In this document: piece after piece, positions 36,113 to 44,195 of the stretch | Layout: each line of letters starts with the position of its first letter | Position numbering within the stretch: position 1 is the first letter of the stretch | DNA from: Nocardiopsis terrae | GTDB lineage: Bacteria; Actinomycetota; Actinomycetes; Streptosporangiales; Streptosporangiaceae | Length of the DNA stretch: 64,000 nucleotides | Direction: 5' to 3' | Assembly: GCF_014651695.1 (NCBI RefSeq) | Contig: NZ_BMXJ01000007.1 | Coordinates: 264,509 to 328,508, forward strand | The notes under the pieces: model-generated | Told to the model about the DNA's origin: nothing | The model's database searches: none | The model's input: the letters and a program-made list of their open reading frames with translations, nothing else | Made by a program: the position numbers and the translations under genes

Positions 36113-36940
36113 GTGCGCATCGACATCATCAGTATCTTCCCCGACTACTTCGCTCCCCTGGAACTGTCGCTGATCGGAAAGGCGCGCGAGGCGGGCCTAC
36201 TCGACGTGCACGTCCACGACCTGCGCGGATGGACCCACGACCGGCACAACACCGTTGACGACACCCCCTATGGCGGGGGTCCCGGCATGGTGATGAAGCC
36301 CGAGCCGTGGGGGGAGGCCCTCGACGAGGTCGTGGCGGACCGGCCCACCCGGCTGATCCTGCCGACCCCGAGCGGACGCCCCTTCACCCAGGCCGACGCC
36401 GAACGCCTGGCGGGGGAGGAGAACCTGGTGTTCGGGTGCGGGCGCTACGAGGGAATCGACTCCCGCGTCGCCGTCGAGGCGGCTCGGCGCATGCCGGTCG
36501 AGGAGGTCAGTATCGGCGACTACGTCCTCAACGGGGGCGAGTCGGCGACGCTGGTCATGGTGGAGGCGATCACCCGGCTGCTGCCCGGAGTGCTCGGGAA
36601 CCGGGAGTCGCACGTCCAGGACTCCTTCGCCTCCGGTGGGATGGAACACCTGGTGGAGGGGCCGGTGTACACCAAACCGGGTACGTGGCGGGGCCAGGAG
36701 GTCCCGCCGGTGCTGCTCTCCGGTAACCACGGCGCCGTCGACCGCTGGCGCCGCGACCAGGCGCTGCGAAAGACCGCCCGCAACCGCCCCGACCTCATCG
36801 GGTCCATGCCCGCCGACAGCCTGGACGGACGGGACCGCGAGGTCCTCGCCGAGGAGCCGGTCCGAGGCGGCGGGGTCCGGACGGATCGGGCCGCTGGAGA
36901 CCAGCCGGTTCAGGGCGGCGGGGAACATGTGGCAAACTAG
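36113..36940 (+). CDS. trmD: tRNA (guanine37-N1)-methyltransferase
   Basis: A 275-residue SPOUT methyltransferase that methylates G37 of tRNAs to prevent frameshifting. It begins VRIDIISIFPDYF and has the trefoil-knot SAM site FGCGRYEGIDSRV and SIGDYVLNGGESATLVMVEA, plus TPYGGGPGMVMKPEP. The C-terminal 35 residues after DLIGS are less conserved and Gly/Arg-rich. The GTG at 36113 was selected by homology. rplS follows after 178 bases. Confidence 0.96.
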   Translation: MRIDIISIFPDYFAPLELSLIGKAREAGLLDVHVHDLRGWTHDRHNTVDDTPYGGGPGMVMKPEPWGEALDEVVADRPTRLILPTPSGRPFTQADAERLAGEENLVFGCGRYEGIDSRVAVEAARRMPVEEVSIGDYVLNGGESATLVMVEAITRLLPGVLGNRESHVQDSFASGGMEHLVEGPVYTKPGTWRGQEVPPVLLSGNHGAVDRWRRDQALRKTARNRPDLIGSMPADSLDGRDREVLAEEPVRGGGVRTDRAAGDQPVQGGGEHVAN

Positions 36941-37118
36941 GTGAGTTCCCCCCTGGTGACCCCAAGGCATCCGCATGCCGGCGGCACGACGTCGGCCTCT
37001 GTGTCGGTCACCGGGCGGTTCGACTGGTCAGACCCAAGTACAGGGCCTCGCCCGTGAACCCCCTCCCCGGAACAGCCTGGGAGCAGGACGCGGCGCGCTA
37101 TTGATGAGGATTCGCGAG

Positions 37119-37475
37119 ATGCACACCGCCATTCAGGAGCTGGAAAAGGCTCAGCTTCGCACCGACGTTCCGGAGTTCCGTCCGGGTGACACGCTCAACG
37201 TTCACGTCCGCGTGACCGAGGGCACCCGTACCCGTGTCCAGGTCTTCAAGGGCGTTGTCATCCGCCGCCAGGGCGCGGGCAACCGCGAGACCTTCACCAT
37301 TCGCAAGGTGAGCTACGGCGTGGGCGTGGAGCGCACCTTCCCCATCCACACCCCGGCCGTCGAGAAGTACGAGGTCGCCGCCCGCGGTCGCGTGCGTCGC
37401 GCCAAGCTGTACTACCTGCGCGACCTGCGCGGCAAGGCCGCCCGCATCCGCGAGCGCCGCGAGCCCAAGAAGTAG
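37119..37475 (+). CDS. rplS: 50S ribosomal protein L19
   Basis: A 118-residue ribosomal protein at the 30S-50S interface: MHTAIQELEKAQLR, FRPGDTLNVHVRV and VERTFPIHTPAVEKYEV are hallmark segments. The ATG at 37119 is chosen because GAGGA lies eight bases upstream; the ATG five codons earlier has no ribosome site. The 178 bases before it lack genes and may hold a leader. Confidence 0.97.
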   Translation: MHTAIQELEKAQLRTDVPEFRPGDTLNVHVRVTEGTRTRVQVFKGVVIRRQGAGNRETFTIRKVSYGVGVERTFPIHTPAVEKYEVAARGRVRRAKLYYLRDLRGKAARIRERREPKK

Positions 37476-37537
37476 GTCTTGCCTGATCGGTCCGGAACCA
37501 CACCGCCCCGCCGGGCGGCAGGATAGGCTTTCGGCCG

Positions 37538-38413
37538 ATGAGCAAAGACGAGAGGGACCTCGGCGCGGACGGGGTCCGGCACGAGGATTCCGCCCGGCCC
37601 GGCCCGGAGGAGCACAGCTCCGCCACTGGCTCCCAGACGCATGAGCGCCTGGGAGCCAGTGGTGTTTCCGGCGCCGCTGGCCAGGAGCCGGAGGAAAGGG
37701 CGGACGCTGGCATGGGCGAGTCCAAGAGCAGTGCGAAGCAGGGGTCGTTCTGGAAGGAACTGCCCATCCTGATCGTGATCGCCCTCGTGTTGGCGTTCGT
37801 GATCAGAACCTGGGTTATGCAGGCGTTCTACATCCCCTCGTCGTCGATGGAGAACACCCTCCTCGTCGGCGACCGGGTCCTGGTGAACAAGGTGGTCTAC
37901 CAGATCCGTGACATCGAGCGCGGCGAGGTCATCGTCTTCAACGGTGACGGGTCGTGGGACGACCCGACCATCGTGCAGCCCCCCGAGCCGGCCAACCCGA
38001 TCAGCCGCGGTTTCACCTGGGTGCAGCAGCAACTGGGCGCGGCCCCCACGGGCAAGGAGTACATCAAGCGGGTCATCGGTCTGCCGGGTGACACCGTGGA
38101 GTGCTGCGACGACCAGAACCGGGTCATGGTCAACGGGGAGCCCCTGGAGGAGGACGCCTACCTGCACCCGGGGAGCGTCGAAAGCCACACCGAGTTCGGC
38201 CCCGTCGAGGTGCCGGAGGGGTACCTGTGGCTGATGGGTGACCACCGCGCCATCTCCTACGACTCCCGGCTGAACCAGAACAACCCCGGCGGCGGGGCCG
38301 TGCCGATCGACCACGTCGTGGGGCGCGCCTTCGTCATCATCTGGCCGTTCGACCAGGCGGGGGCGTTGAGCGTCCCGCCGTCCTTCGATGAACTGAACGA
38401 GTCCGACCAATGA
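37538..38413 (+). CDS. lepB: Signal peptidase I
   Basis: A 291-residue type I signal peptidase. A disordered, charged cytoplasmic segment of about 70 residues precedes one transmembrane helix (LPILIVIALVLAFVIRTWV). The catalytic dyad is present: Ser103 in YIPSSSMENTL and Lys177 in YIKRVIGLPGD; the box MGDHRAISYDSR follows. It removes signal peptides from exported proteins such as the subtilase here. The ATG at 37538 lies shortly after a TAGGCT box, so it would be leaderless. An alternative start is ATG 37712 (MGESKSSAKQG), with GGAGGAAAGG upstream; in that case the palindrome at 37623-37662 is non-coding. Confidence 0.92.
   Translation: MSKDERDLGADGVRHEDSARPGPEEHSSATGSQTHERLGASGVSGAAGQEPEERADAGMGESKSSAKQGSFWKELPILIVIALVLAFVIRTWVMQAFYIPSSSMENTLLVGDRVLVNKVVYQIRDIERGEVIVFNGDGSWDDPTIVQPPEPANPISRGFTWVQQQLGAAPTGKEYIKRVIGLPGDTVECCDDQNRVMVNGEPLEEDAYLHPGSVESHTEFGPVEVPEGYLWLMGDHRAISYDSRLNQNNPGGGAVPIDHVVGRAFVIIWPFDQAGALSVPPSFDELNESDQ
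37623..37662 (+). repeat. 14-base perfect inverted repeat inside the lepB reading frame
   Basis: CCACTGGCTCCCAG (37623-37636) pairs fully with CTGGGAGCCAGTGG (37649-37662); after one mismatch a CGC/GCG stem closes an ATGA loop. It looks like a terminator hairpin yet lies in the open frame for the lepB N-terminal tail. Confidence 0.7.
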
Positions 38414-38650
38414 CGCAATGTCACAGGTGACGGTGGTGCCCGTGGTGCGGGTGACTGATTCGTCGAAGGAAATTCGCTCGATGAGGTACAAAAGCCCGTT
38501 CCGTGACGCATCATGGATCTCGGATCGTATTGGCGTTCTCCGAACGCGTGGCACACGGCCGCGGCGGGAACAAGCCGGGTTGCGGCGGTGTCCACGTGAG
38601 GGGAACCGGCAGACCACGCCCGGAGAGTGCTGACGAAAGCGAGCGCGCAC

Positions 38651-38965
38651 ATGAGTTCTGAGGACCTGGAGAAGTACGAGGCCGAGATGGAGCTCCAGCT
38701 CTATCGCGAGTACCGCGACGTCGTCGGCCTGTTCGGCTACGTGGTGGAGACCGAGCGCCGTTTCTACCTCACCAACCACGTGGACCTGCAACCCCGGACG
38801 ACCGAGAACGGGGAGATGTACTTCGAGGTCGTGATGGAGGACGCATGGGTCTGGGACATGTACCGTCCCGCCCGGTTCGTGCGCAACGTGCGCGTGGTGA
38901 CGTTCAAGGACGTGAACGTCGAGGAGATCACCAAGTCCGACCTCGAACTGCCCCCGACCGACTAG
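38651..38965 (+). CDS. DUF2469 conserved actinobacterial protein
   Basis: A 104-residue soluble protein: MSSEDLEKYEAEMELQLYREYRDVV, YVVETERRFYLTNHVDL and DAWVWDMYRPARFVRNVRVVTFKDVNVEE. It belongs to the DUF2469 family, which is nearly universal in actinobacteria, sits in this position after lepB and has no known function. The ATG at 38651 is taken from homology; only a weak GAAAGCGAG precedes it. No membrane or catalytic motif is visible. Confidence 0.92.
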   Translation: MSSEDLEKYEAEMELQLYREYRDVVGLFGYVVETERRFYLTNHVDLQPRTTENGEMYFEVVMEDAWVWDMYRPARFVRNVRVVTFKDVNVEEITKSDLELPPTD

Positions 38966-39152
38966 GGGGTGTTTGCTGTGTTTGCTTTGGGCCTCCCTGT
39001 GTTTGCTTGGGTCCTCCGCTTCGCTTCGGACCGTGTTCGGGCGCCTCAGGGGAGCGTTCTTCATCCTCGTCTACGCCTGGCTCGTTCCTCGCTGGCGGCT
39101 TGACTCGTCTTGCAGAACACTCCCGCGCCCGAACGAAAGAACACCCCCTGGA
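38966..39152. repeat. Direct and inverted repeats after the DUF2469 gene
   Basis: Two 20-base copies beginning TGTGTTTGCTT (38977-38996 and 38998-39017, 18 of 20 identical) are followed by a long inverted repeat. GTTCGGGCGC (39035-39044) pairs with GCGCCCGAAC (39125-39134), and inside it GGAG-C-GTTCT (39051-39060) pairs with AGAAC-A-CTCC (39114-39123). No gene is recognised. It may terminate the DUF2469 transcript. Confidence 0.55.
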
Positions 39153-39536
39153 GTGACCGCGAGCAGGCAGGGGCACCTCCTGGGGCGAAGGTAAGCGGGA
39201 AGAGGATCCCCCTGGGGTCGGGGTGCGCGGACAGGGGCACCCCCTGGGGCTGAGGTGAGCGGGAGGGTGCATCACCGTGTCTCAGGTGGGAGAACAGGCA
39301 TTCCTCCTGGGATCGGGGTGAGCAGATAGGGGCACCCCCGTGGCTCAGGCGGGCGGGGGGTTCTCCCATGGCCGAGGTGAGTAGGGAGTACCCCCCTGTG
39401 GTTGAGGGCGGAGGGCGGGCACACCCCCGGGCGTGACGGTGAGCGGGGATGCGGCTCCTGCTGTGGCTCAGGTGCACGGGTGGGAAGTTCTCCTACGGCT
39501 GGGGTGGCGAGCAGGTGTTCCAGGGCGGCCCCGGGA
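39153..39536. repeat. Degenerate tandem array of about twelve 28-38-base units
   Basis: Twelve consecutive units start near 39153, 39191, 39223, 39255, 39286, 39318, 39349, 39377, 39407, 39439, 39472 and 39504. Each begins with GTGAGC-like sequence, has a purine-rich part, then a GGGGCACCCCC-like core, and ends GGCTCAG or GGGTCGGG. Most are 30-33 bases. Units are diverged, with no constant repeat/variable spacer pattern, so this is not a CRISPR. The minus strand stays open through much of it (39061-39477), but no known product results. Confidence 0.65.
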
Positions 39537-39616
39537 GTGGGTTTTCCACAGGAAAAAACTGACCCCTGGTGCGCCGGACGCCGATCACCGACCGTGGTAA
39601 CGGGAGGTGGTCGCCG

Positions 39617-39988
39617 GTGGATCGGTGGGCCGGATACCGAAGGAAGCTGGGGTGCCGCGGCGAGGAGCTCGCCGCGGCCTATCTGGAACGCGCGGGGATG
39701 CGGGTGGTGGCCCGCAACTGGTGCGCCCCCGGAGGCGCCGGGGAGATCGACATCGTGGCCCGGGACGGCCCCGTCCTGGTCGTGGCCGAGGTCAAGACCA
39801 GGACCTCGCTGAGGCACGGGCACCCGGTGGAGGCCATCACCGCGCGCAAACGGCACCGCCTGCGCGGGCTGGGCCGGACCTGGGCCGCGCAGCACCGCTG
39901 CGCCCCGGGCCCGCTGCGCATCGACGGGCTCTGTGTGCTGGTCACCGGCGGCCGCGTGTTCGTCTCCCACGAACGGGGGATGGCCTGA
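39617..39988 (+). CDS. UPF0102 (YraN) nuclease-fold protein
   Basis: A 123-residue protein of the YraN/UPF0102 family with a Holliday-junction-resolvase/endonuclease-like fold. Motifs GCRGEELAAAYLERAGMRVVARNW, GEIDIVARDG and VVAEVKTRTS carry the E-D-ExK acidic/Lys residues of a PD-(D/E)xK nuclease. Biological role is unclear; it is usually next to yifB and dprA, as here, which suggests DNA processing. The GTG at 39617 is chosen because GGGAGG is 11 bases upstream; an in-frame GTG at 39569 has none. It overlaps yifB (TGATG). Confidence 0.92.
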   Translation: MDRWAGYRRKLGCRGEELAAAYLERAGMRVVARNWCAPGGAGEIDIVARDGPVLVVAEVKTRTSLRHGHPVEAITARKRHRLRGLGRTWAAQHRCAPGPLRIDGLCVLVTGGRVFVSHERGMA

Positions 39989-41511
39989 TGTCGCTCTCCC
40001 GGACCCACTGCGTGACCCTGCTGGGCGTACAGGGACACGTCATCGAGGTGGAGGTGCACCTGGGCGGCGGTGACCCCGGGGTCACCCTGGTGGGCCTGCC
40101 CGACGCCGCCCTGCGCGAGGCCAGGGACCGGATCCGTGCCGCCGTGGCCAACAGCTCCGAGAGCTGGCCCAGCGGCCAGATCACCGTCAGCCTCTCCCCG
40201 GCCAGCCTGCCCAAGTCCGGAAGCCTCTTCGACCTGGCCATCGCGGGCGCGGTCCTGGCCGCCGCGGGCGAGGTCCCCGCCGAGCGGCTGGCCGACACTG
40301 TGCTCATCGCCGAACTAGGTCTGGACGGTCGGGCCCGTCCCGTACACGGGGTGCTGCCAGCCATGGCCTCAGCCGCGGAGCAGGGGTTCAAACGGTTCGT
40401 GGTGGCTGCGGGCAACGCGGCGGAGGCCCGGCTGGTCCCCGACGTCGAGGTGACGGCGGTGACCGACCTCGCAGAGCTGTGCGACTGGCTGCGCGAGGGC
40501 CGAGAACCGGACCACCCGGGGGAGGGGCCGGTTCCGGAGCGGACCGACCTCCGAGATCGGGGGGTCGACCTCGCCGACGTGCTGGGGCAGCCGGTGGCCC
40601 GGCGCGCGGTGGAGGTCGCGGCGGCGGGCGGGCACAACCTGATGATGCTCGGCCCGCCGGGCACCGGTAAGAGTCTGCTGGCCGAACGCCTGCCCACGGT
40701 GCTGCCCAGGCTTACCCCGAGCGAGGCTCTGGAGGCCACCGCGATCCACTCGGTGGCCGGGCTGCTCCCTCCCGGGTCCCCGCTGGTCACCGTTCCGCCC
40801 TTCGCCGCACCTCACCACACCTCCAGTCGCGCCTCGATCATCGGGGGCGGCCACGGAAACCCGCAGCCGGGGTGGGTGTCCAAGGCCCACCAGGGGGTCC
40901 TCTTCGTGGACGAGGCTCCGCAGTTCGGCCGGGGAGTACTGGACTCGCTGCGCGAACCGCTGGAACGCGGCGAGGTGGTGATCGCCAGGGCGTCCTCCAC
41001 GGTGACCTTTCCCGCCCGCTTCCAACTGGTGATGGCGGCCAACCCGTGCCCCTGCGCCAAACCGGGGAACCTCTGCACCTGCCCGGCCGGTGAACGTCGC
41101 CGGTACCTCTCCCGGCTGTCCGGTCCGCTGCTGGACCGGATCGACCTCAAGGTGGAGCTCCAACCGGTGGCCCGGGCCGAGCTGCTCGCAGACCGGGCCT
41201 TCGCCGAGTCCTCCGAGACGGTGGCCGCCCGGGTGGCGCAGGCCCGCTGCCGCGCCCGGGAACGGCTCGAACACACCCCGTGGAACACCAACGCGGCCAT
41301 CCCCGGCGCGCGGCTGCGTCGGGACTTTCCGGTGGAGCCGACGGCCCTGCGGGTCCTGGGCCGGGCCATGGACCGGGGACAGATCAGTGCCCGGGGCGTG
41401 GACCGGGCACTGCGGGTGGCCTGGACCCTGGCGGACCTCGCCGGACGGGACAGACCGGGAGAGGAGGAGACCGCCTACGCCTACGCCCTGTGGTCCGGGC
41501 GTGCCTGGTGA
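39988..41511 (+). CDS. YifB/ComM family AAA+ Mg-chelatase-like ATPase
   Basis: A 507-residue protein. The N-terminal half is a Lon-protease-like fold (VTLVGLPDAALREARDRIRAA, SLSPASLPKSGSLFDLAIA). The AAA+ domain has Walker A GPPGTGKS (about 224-231), Walker B VLFVDEAPQF and sensor MAANPCPCAKPG, followed by the C-terminal lid. Members (ComM) are branch-migration helicases in natural transformation; in actinobacteria the role is less clear. The gene overlaps UPF0102 by one base and is followed 67 bases later by dprA, so a DNA-uptake or recombination role is plausible. Confidence 0.93.
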   Translation: MSLSRTHCVTLLGVQGHVIEVEVHLGGGDPGVTLVGLPDAALREARDRIRAAVANSSESWPSGQITVSLSPASLPKSGSLFDLAIAGAVLAAAGEVPAERLADTVLIAELGLDGRARPVHGVLPAMASAAEQGFKRFVVAAGNAAEARLVPDVEVTAVTDLAELCDWLREGREPDHPGEGPVPERTDLRDRGVDLADVLGQPVARRAVEVAAAGGHNLMMLGPPGTGKSLLAERLPTVLPRLTPSEALEATAIHSVAGLLPPGSPLVTVPPFAAPHHTSSRASIIGGGHGNPQPGWVSKAHQGVLFVDEAPQFGRGVLDSLREPLERGEVVIARASSTVTFPARFQLVMAANPCPCAKPGNLCTCPAGERRRYLSRLSGPLLDRIDLKVELQPVARAELLADRAFAESSETVAARVAQARCRARERLEHTPWNTNAAIPGARLRRDFPVEPTALRVLGRAMDRGQISARGVDRALRVAWTLADLAGRDRPGEEETAYAYALWSGRAW

Positions 41512-41578
41512 GGGTGTGTGACCGGCGGCCAGGGGTGCCGCCCGCCGTTAGCGGGTTCGGGAAGGGTGAGGGGGACGC

Positions 41579-42739
41579 GTGGGGGACGAGGACGAGGTGC
41601 GGGCCCGGGTCTGCCTGACTGCGGTGGCGCCGCCGAGCGACCCCTGGTTGGGGGCCATGGTGGCCGAACACGGTGCGGCCCCGGTGTGGTCGGCCCTGGC
41701 CTCGGGGGCGCCGCCACCGGGGCCGGCGGATTCGCCGCCGGTGGAAGCGTGGGGGAACGCTGCCCGGAGGTGGCGGGGCTGGGCACAGCGGTCCGGAAAG
41801 GTGGATCCGGACCGGCTTCTCGACGCCTCCGCGGAGGCCGGGGTGCGATTCGTGGCCCCCGGGGATCCGGAGTGGCCGGGGCGGCTCGACGAGCCCCGGG
41901 GAAGTCGGCTCTGTTACGGGCTCTGGGTCCGGGGCCTGGGCGACCTGCGGAACCTGTGCCTGAGGGCGGTCTCGGTGGTGGGGTCACGCACCGCCACCTC
42001 CTACGGTGCGCACGTGGCAGCGGAGCTCTCCTACGGGCTGGCCGAACGCTCCTACACGGTGGTCTCCGGCGGGGCCTACGGGATCGACGGAGCGGCGCAC
42101 CGGGCCGCGCACGCGGCGGGGCGCACCGTGGTGGTCCTGGCCTGCGGCCTGGACATGGACTACCCGCGCGGGCACGCGGGGCTGTTCGCGGACGTGGCCC
42201 GGACCGGGGCGCTGGTCAGCGAACGCCCGGTTGGCCGTACCCCGCGTGCCCCGGACTTCCTGGTCCGCAACCGGGTCATCGCGGCACTCACCCCGGGCAC
42301 CGTGGTGGTGGAGGCCGGTCGGCGCAGCGGCGCGCTCAACACGGCCTCGCACGCCAACGACCTGCACCGGGTCCTGATGGCGGTCCCGGGCCCCGTGACC
42401 TCCGCGACCTCGGTGGGCTGCCACCGGCTCCTCCGCGAGGGCAGGGCCACCTGCGTCACCGGTGTCGACGACGTGGTGGAACAGGTCACTCCCCTGGATG
42501 GGGCCCTGGTGGATGAGGGGAGGCCGCGGATCGACGCCGACCTGGCCCCGGAGACCGCCCGGGTCCTGGGGGCGCTCACCCCGGAGGGGGCGGGAACGGC
42601 CACGGTGGCCCTGAACAGCGGCGGGGACCTGGAGGGCACGATCCGCTCCCTGGGAATGCTGGCCGCCGCGGGCCTGGCGGAACGCTGCCCGGCCGGGTGG
42701 CGTCTGCCCGGGCGCGGCGGCCGGAGGGGGCACCGGTGA
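41579..42739 (+). CDS. dprA: DNA-processing protein DprA
   Basis: A 386-residue protein. The central Rossmann-like DprA domain (about 125-320) contains VVGSRTATSYGAHVAAELSYGLAERSYTVVSGGAYGIDGAAHRAA, with the SGGAxGID nucleic-acid-binding motif, and GALNTASHANDLHR. The C-terminal 60 residues resemble a winged-helix (DprA_WH). DprA loads RecA on incoming single-stranded DNA. The N-terminal 100 residues form a SAM/HhH-type extension. The GTG at 41579 follows GAAGGGTGAGGGGG. Confidence 0.93.
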   Translation: MGDEDEVRARVCLTAVAPPSDPWLGAMVAEHGAAPVWSALASGAPPPGPADSPPVEAWGNAARRWRGWAQRSGKVDPDRLLDASAEAGVRFVAPGDPEWPGRLDEPRGSRLCYGLWVRGLGDLRNLCLRAVSVVGSRTATSYGAHVAAELSYGLAERSYTVVSGGAYGIDGAAHRAAHAAGRTVVVLACGLDMDYPRGHAGLFADVARTGALVSERPVGRTPRAPDFLVRNRVIAALTPGTVVVEAGRRSGALNTASHANDLHRVLMAVPGPVTSATSVGCHRLLREGRATCVTGVDDVVEQVTPLDGALVDEGRPRIDADLAPETARVLGALTPEGAGTATVALNSGGDLEGTIRSLGMLAAAGLAERCPAGWRLPGRGGRRGHR

Positions 42740-42805
42740 ACCGGACGGGGCCAGCGGGGAGCGCAGGAACGGGATGACGGGCGGATACCGGGGCCGCCTC
42801 GCGGG

Positions 42806-42811
42806 TACGGT
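42806..42811 (+). promoter_or_regulatory. -10 box giving a leaderless RidA message
   Basis: TACGGT lies six bases before the ATG at 42818. Transcription would start at or next to the start codon, and there is no Shine-Dalgarno sequence. Confidence 0.45.
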
Positions 42812-42817
42812 TCCGCT

Positions 42818-43177
42818 ATGGCCAAACCGTACAGTGACGCCCTGCTGGCCGACGGCCCGCTCCTGTTCGTCTCCGGACAGACCCCGACGGCCCCCGACGG
42901 TGGTGTCGTGGGGGACGCGGGCGGGCAGACCCGGCAGATCTTCCGGAACATGGAAGCCATCCTGGCCCGGCACGGGGCCGACCTCGGTCACGTGGTGAAA
43001 CTGACCTACTACCTCCGACACATCGCCGACCTGGACGAGTTCCGCGCCGCGCTGCTGGACTCCCTGCCCGAGGGACACCTCCCGGCGGCGAGCCTGGTCG
43101 AGGTGAGCGGACTGGTCGACCCCCGTTTCCTGGTGGAGATCGACGCCGTCGCCTGCCTGCCCAGGGAGAGGGCGTGA
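42818..43177 (+). CDS. RidA family protein
   Basis: A 119-residue RidA/YjgF/UK114 protein: ADGPLLFVSGQTP, QTRQIFRNMEAILARHGADLGHVVKLTYYL and PARSLVEVSGLVDPRFLVEIDAVA-like segments. RidA proteins deaminate reactive enamine/imine intermediates of amino acid metabolism. The critical Arg before the C-terminal segment is replaced by Ala in HLPAASLVEV, so it may not be a true enamine deaminase but a paralogue of the wider family. It overlaps xerC by four bases (GTGA), so the two are translationally coupled. Confidence 0.9.
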   Translation: MAKPYSDALLADGPLLFVSGQTPTAPDGGVVGDAGGQTRQIFRNMEAILARHGADLGHVVKLTYYLRHIADLDEFRAALLDSLPEGHLPAASLVEVSGLVDPRFLVEIDAVACLPRERA

Positions 43178-44082
43178 CAGCCCCCGAACCCGCCTCCGGG
43201 GTTCTGGAGCGCTTCGCCGCGTACCTTTCCGGCGAGCTGGGCAGGTCGCCGCACACCGTGCGCGGGTACCTGGCCGACCTCCGATCCCTTCTCATCCATC
43301 TCGACGAGCACGGACACACCCCGGCCGACCTGGACGTGCCGCTGGTCCGGGCCTGGCTCTCCACCGCCCGTGCCCGGGGGGCCAGCCGCTCCACGGTCGC
43401 CCGCCGGGTCGCGGCGGTGCGGGCCCTCACCCGCTACCTGCACCGCGAAGGGGTTCTGGCGACGGACCCCGGGCCCCGCCTGGCCACCCCCGCCCAGCAG
43501 CGCTCCCTGCCCGCGGTTCTGCAGGAGGAACAGGTCGGGGCCGCCCTGTCGGCCGCAGCCCCCGAGTCGCCGGTGGAGCTGCGCCGGCACGCGGTCGTGG
43601 AGCTGCTCTACGCCACCGGTGTCCGGGTCGCCGAACTGTGCGCCCTGGACCTGGCCGACCTCGACCGCTCCCGGGACACCGTCCGGGTGCTGGGCAAGGG
43701 GGACCGGGAACGCACCGTCCCGGTGGGCGCCCCGGCCCTGGAAGCCCTGGACGCCTGGATCACCGGGGGCCGTCCCGAACTCACCGTCCCCGCCACCGGG
43801 GCCAACAACGGAAGCGCGCTCTTCCTGGGGGCGCGCGGCCGTCGCCTCGGTGTCCGCCAGGCCCGTGAGGACGTGCACGCCCACCTGCGCGCGGCCGGGC
43901 TGGACAGCGCCCCGCACGGCCTGCGGCACAGCGCCGCCACCCACCTGCTGAACGGCGGGGCGGACCTGCGCAGCGTCCAGGAGTTCCTGGGCCACTCCAG
44001 CCCGCGCAGTACCCAGATCTACACACACGTCTCCGTGGACCGCCTGCGCTCCGCCTACCAGCAGGCCCATCCCAGAGCCTGA
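43174..44082 (+). CDS. xerC: Tyrosine recombinase XerC
   Basis: A 302-residue site-specific recombinase that resolves chromosome dimers at dif. The N-terminal SAM-like DNA-binding domain (about 10-95) is followed by the catalytic domain. All active-site residues are present: Arg151 (TGVRVAEL), Lys175 (LGKGDRER), His248 and Arg251 (HGLRHSAATHLL), His274 (LGHSS) and Tyr283 (TQIYTHV). Its chromosomal position beside dprA and rpsB is typical of XerC and argues against a phage integrase. Confidence 0.93.
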   Translation: MTAPEPASGVLERFAAYLSGELGRSPHTVRGYLADLRSLLIHLDEHGHTPADLDVPLVRAWLSTARARGASRSTVARRVAAVRALTRYLHREGVLATDPGPRLATPAQQRSLPAVLQEEQVGAALSAAAPESPVELRRHAVVELLYATGVRVAELCALDLADLDRSRDTVRVLGKGDRERTVPVGAPALEALDAWITGGRPELTVPATGANNGSALFLGARGRRLGVRQAREDVHAHLRAAGLDSAPHGLRHSAATHLLNGGADLRSVQEFLGHSSPRSTQIYTHVSVDRLRSAYQQAHPRA

Positions 44083-44162
44083 GCTGTCCTCCGCACCGGC
44101 AGTCAAGGCCGAAAGCGGTCGGGGGCGACAGTGGTGCCCAGGCCCGAACCCGAACGGCCGAC

Positions 44163-44176
44163 CGGTCATCTGACCG
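44163..44176. promoter_or_regulatory. 14-base palindrome upstream of a small membrane protein gene
   Basis: CGGTCA-TC-TGACCG is a perfect palindrome, part of a larger imperfect one (GACCGGTCATCTGACCGATT). It lies 20 bases before the proposed start of the downstream gene and could be a repressor operator. Confidence 0.3.
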
Positions 44177-44195
44177 ATTGGTCGACGAAGAATCC

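Noticed and set aside
39153..39536. CRISPR array
   Set aside because: Units are adjacent and all diverged. There is no invariant repeat with unique spacers and no cas gene in the window.
43174..44082. Phage or integrative element integrase
   Set aside because: The recombinase sits in a core housekeeping context with XerC length and motifs, with no attachment site, tRNA or other element genes nearby.
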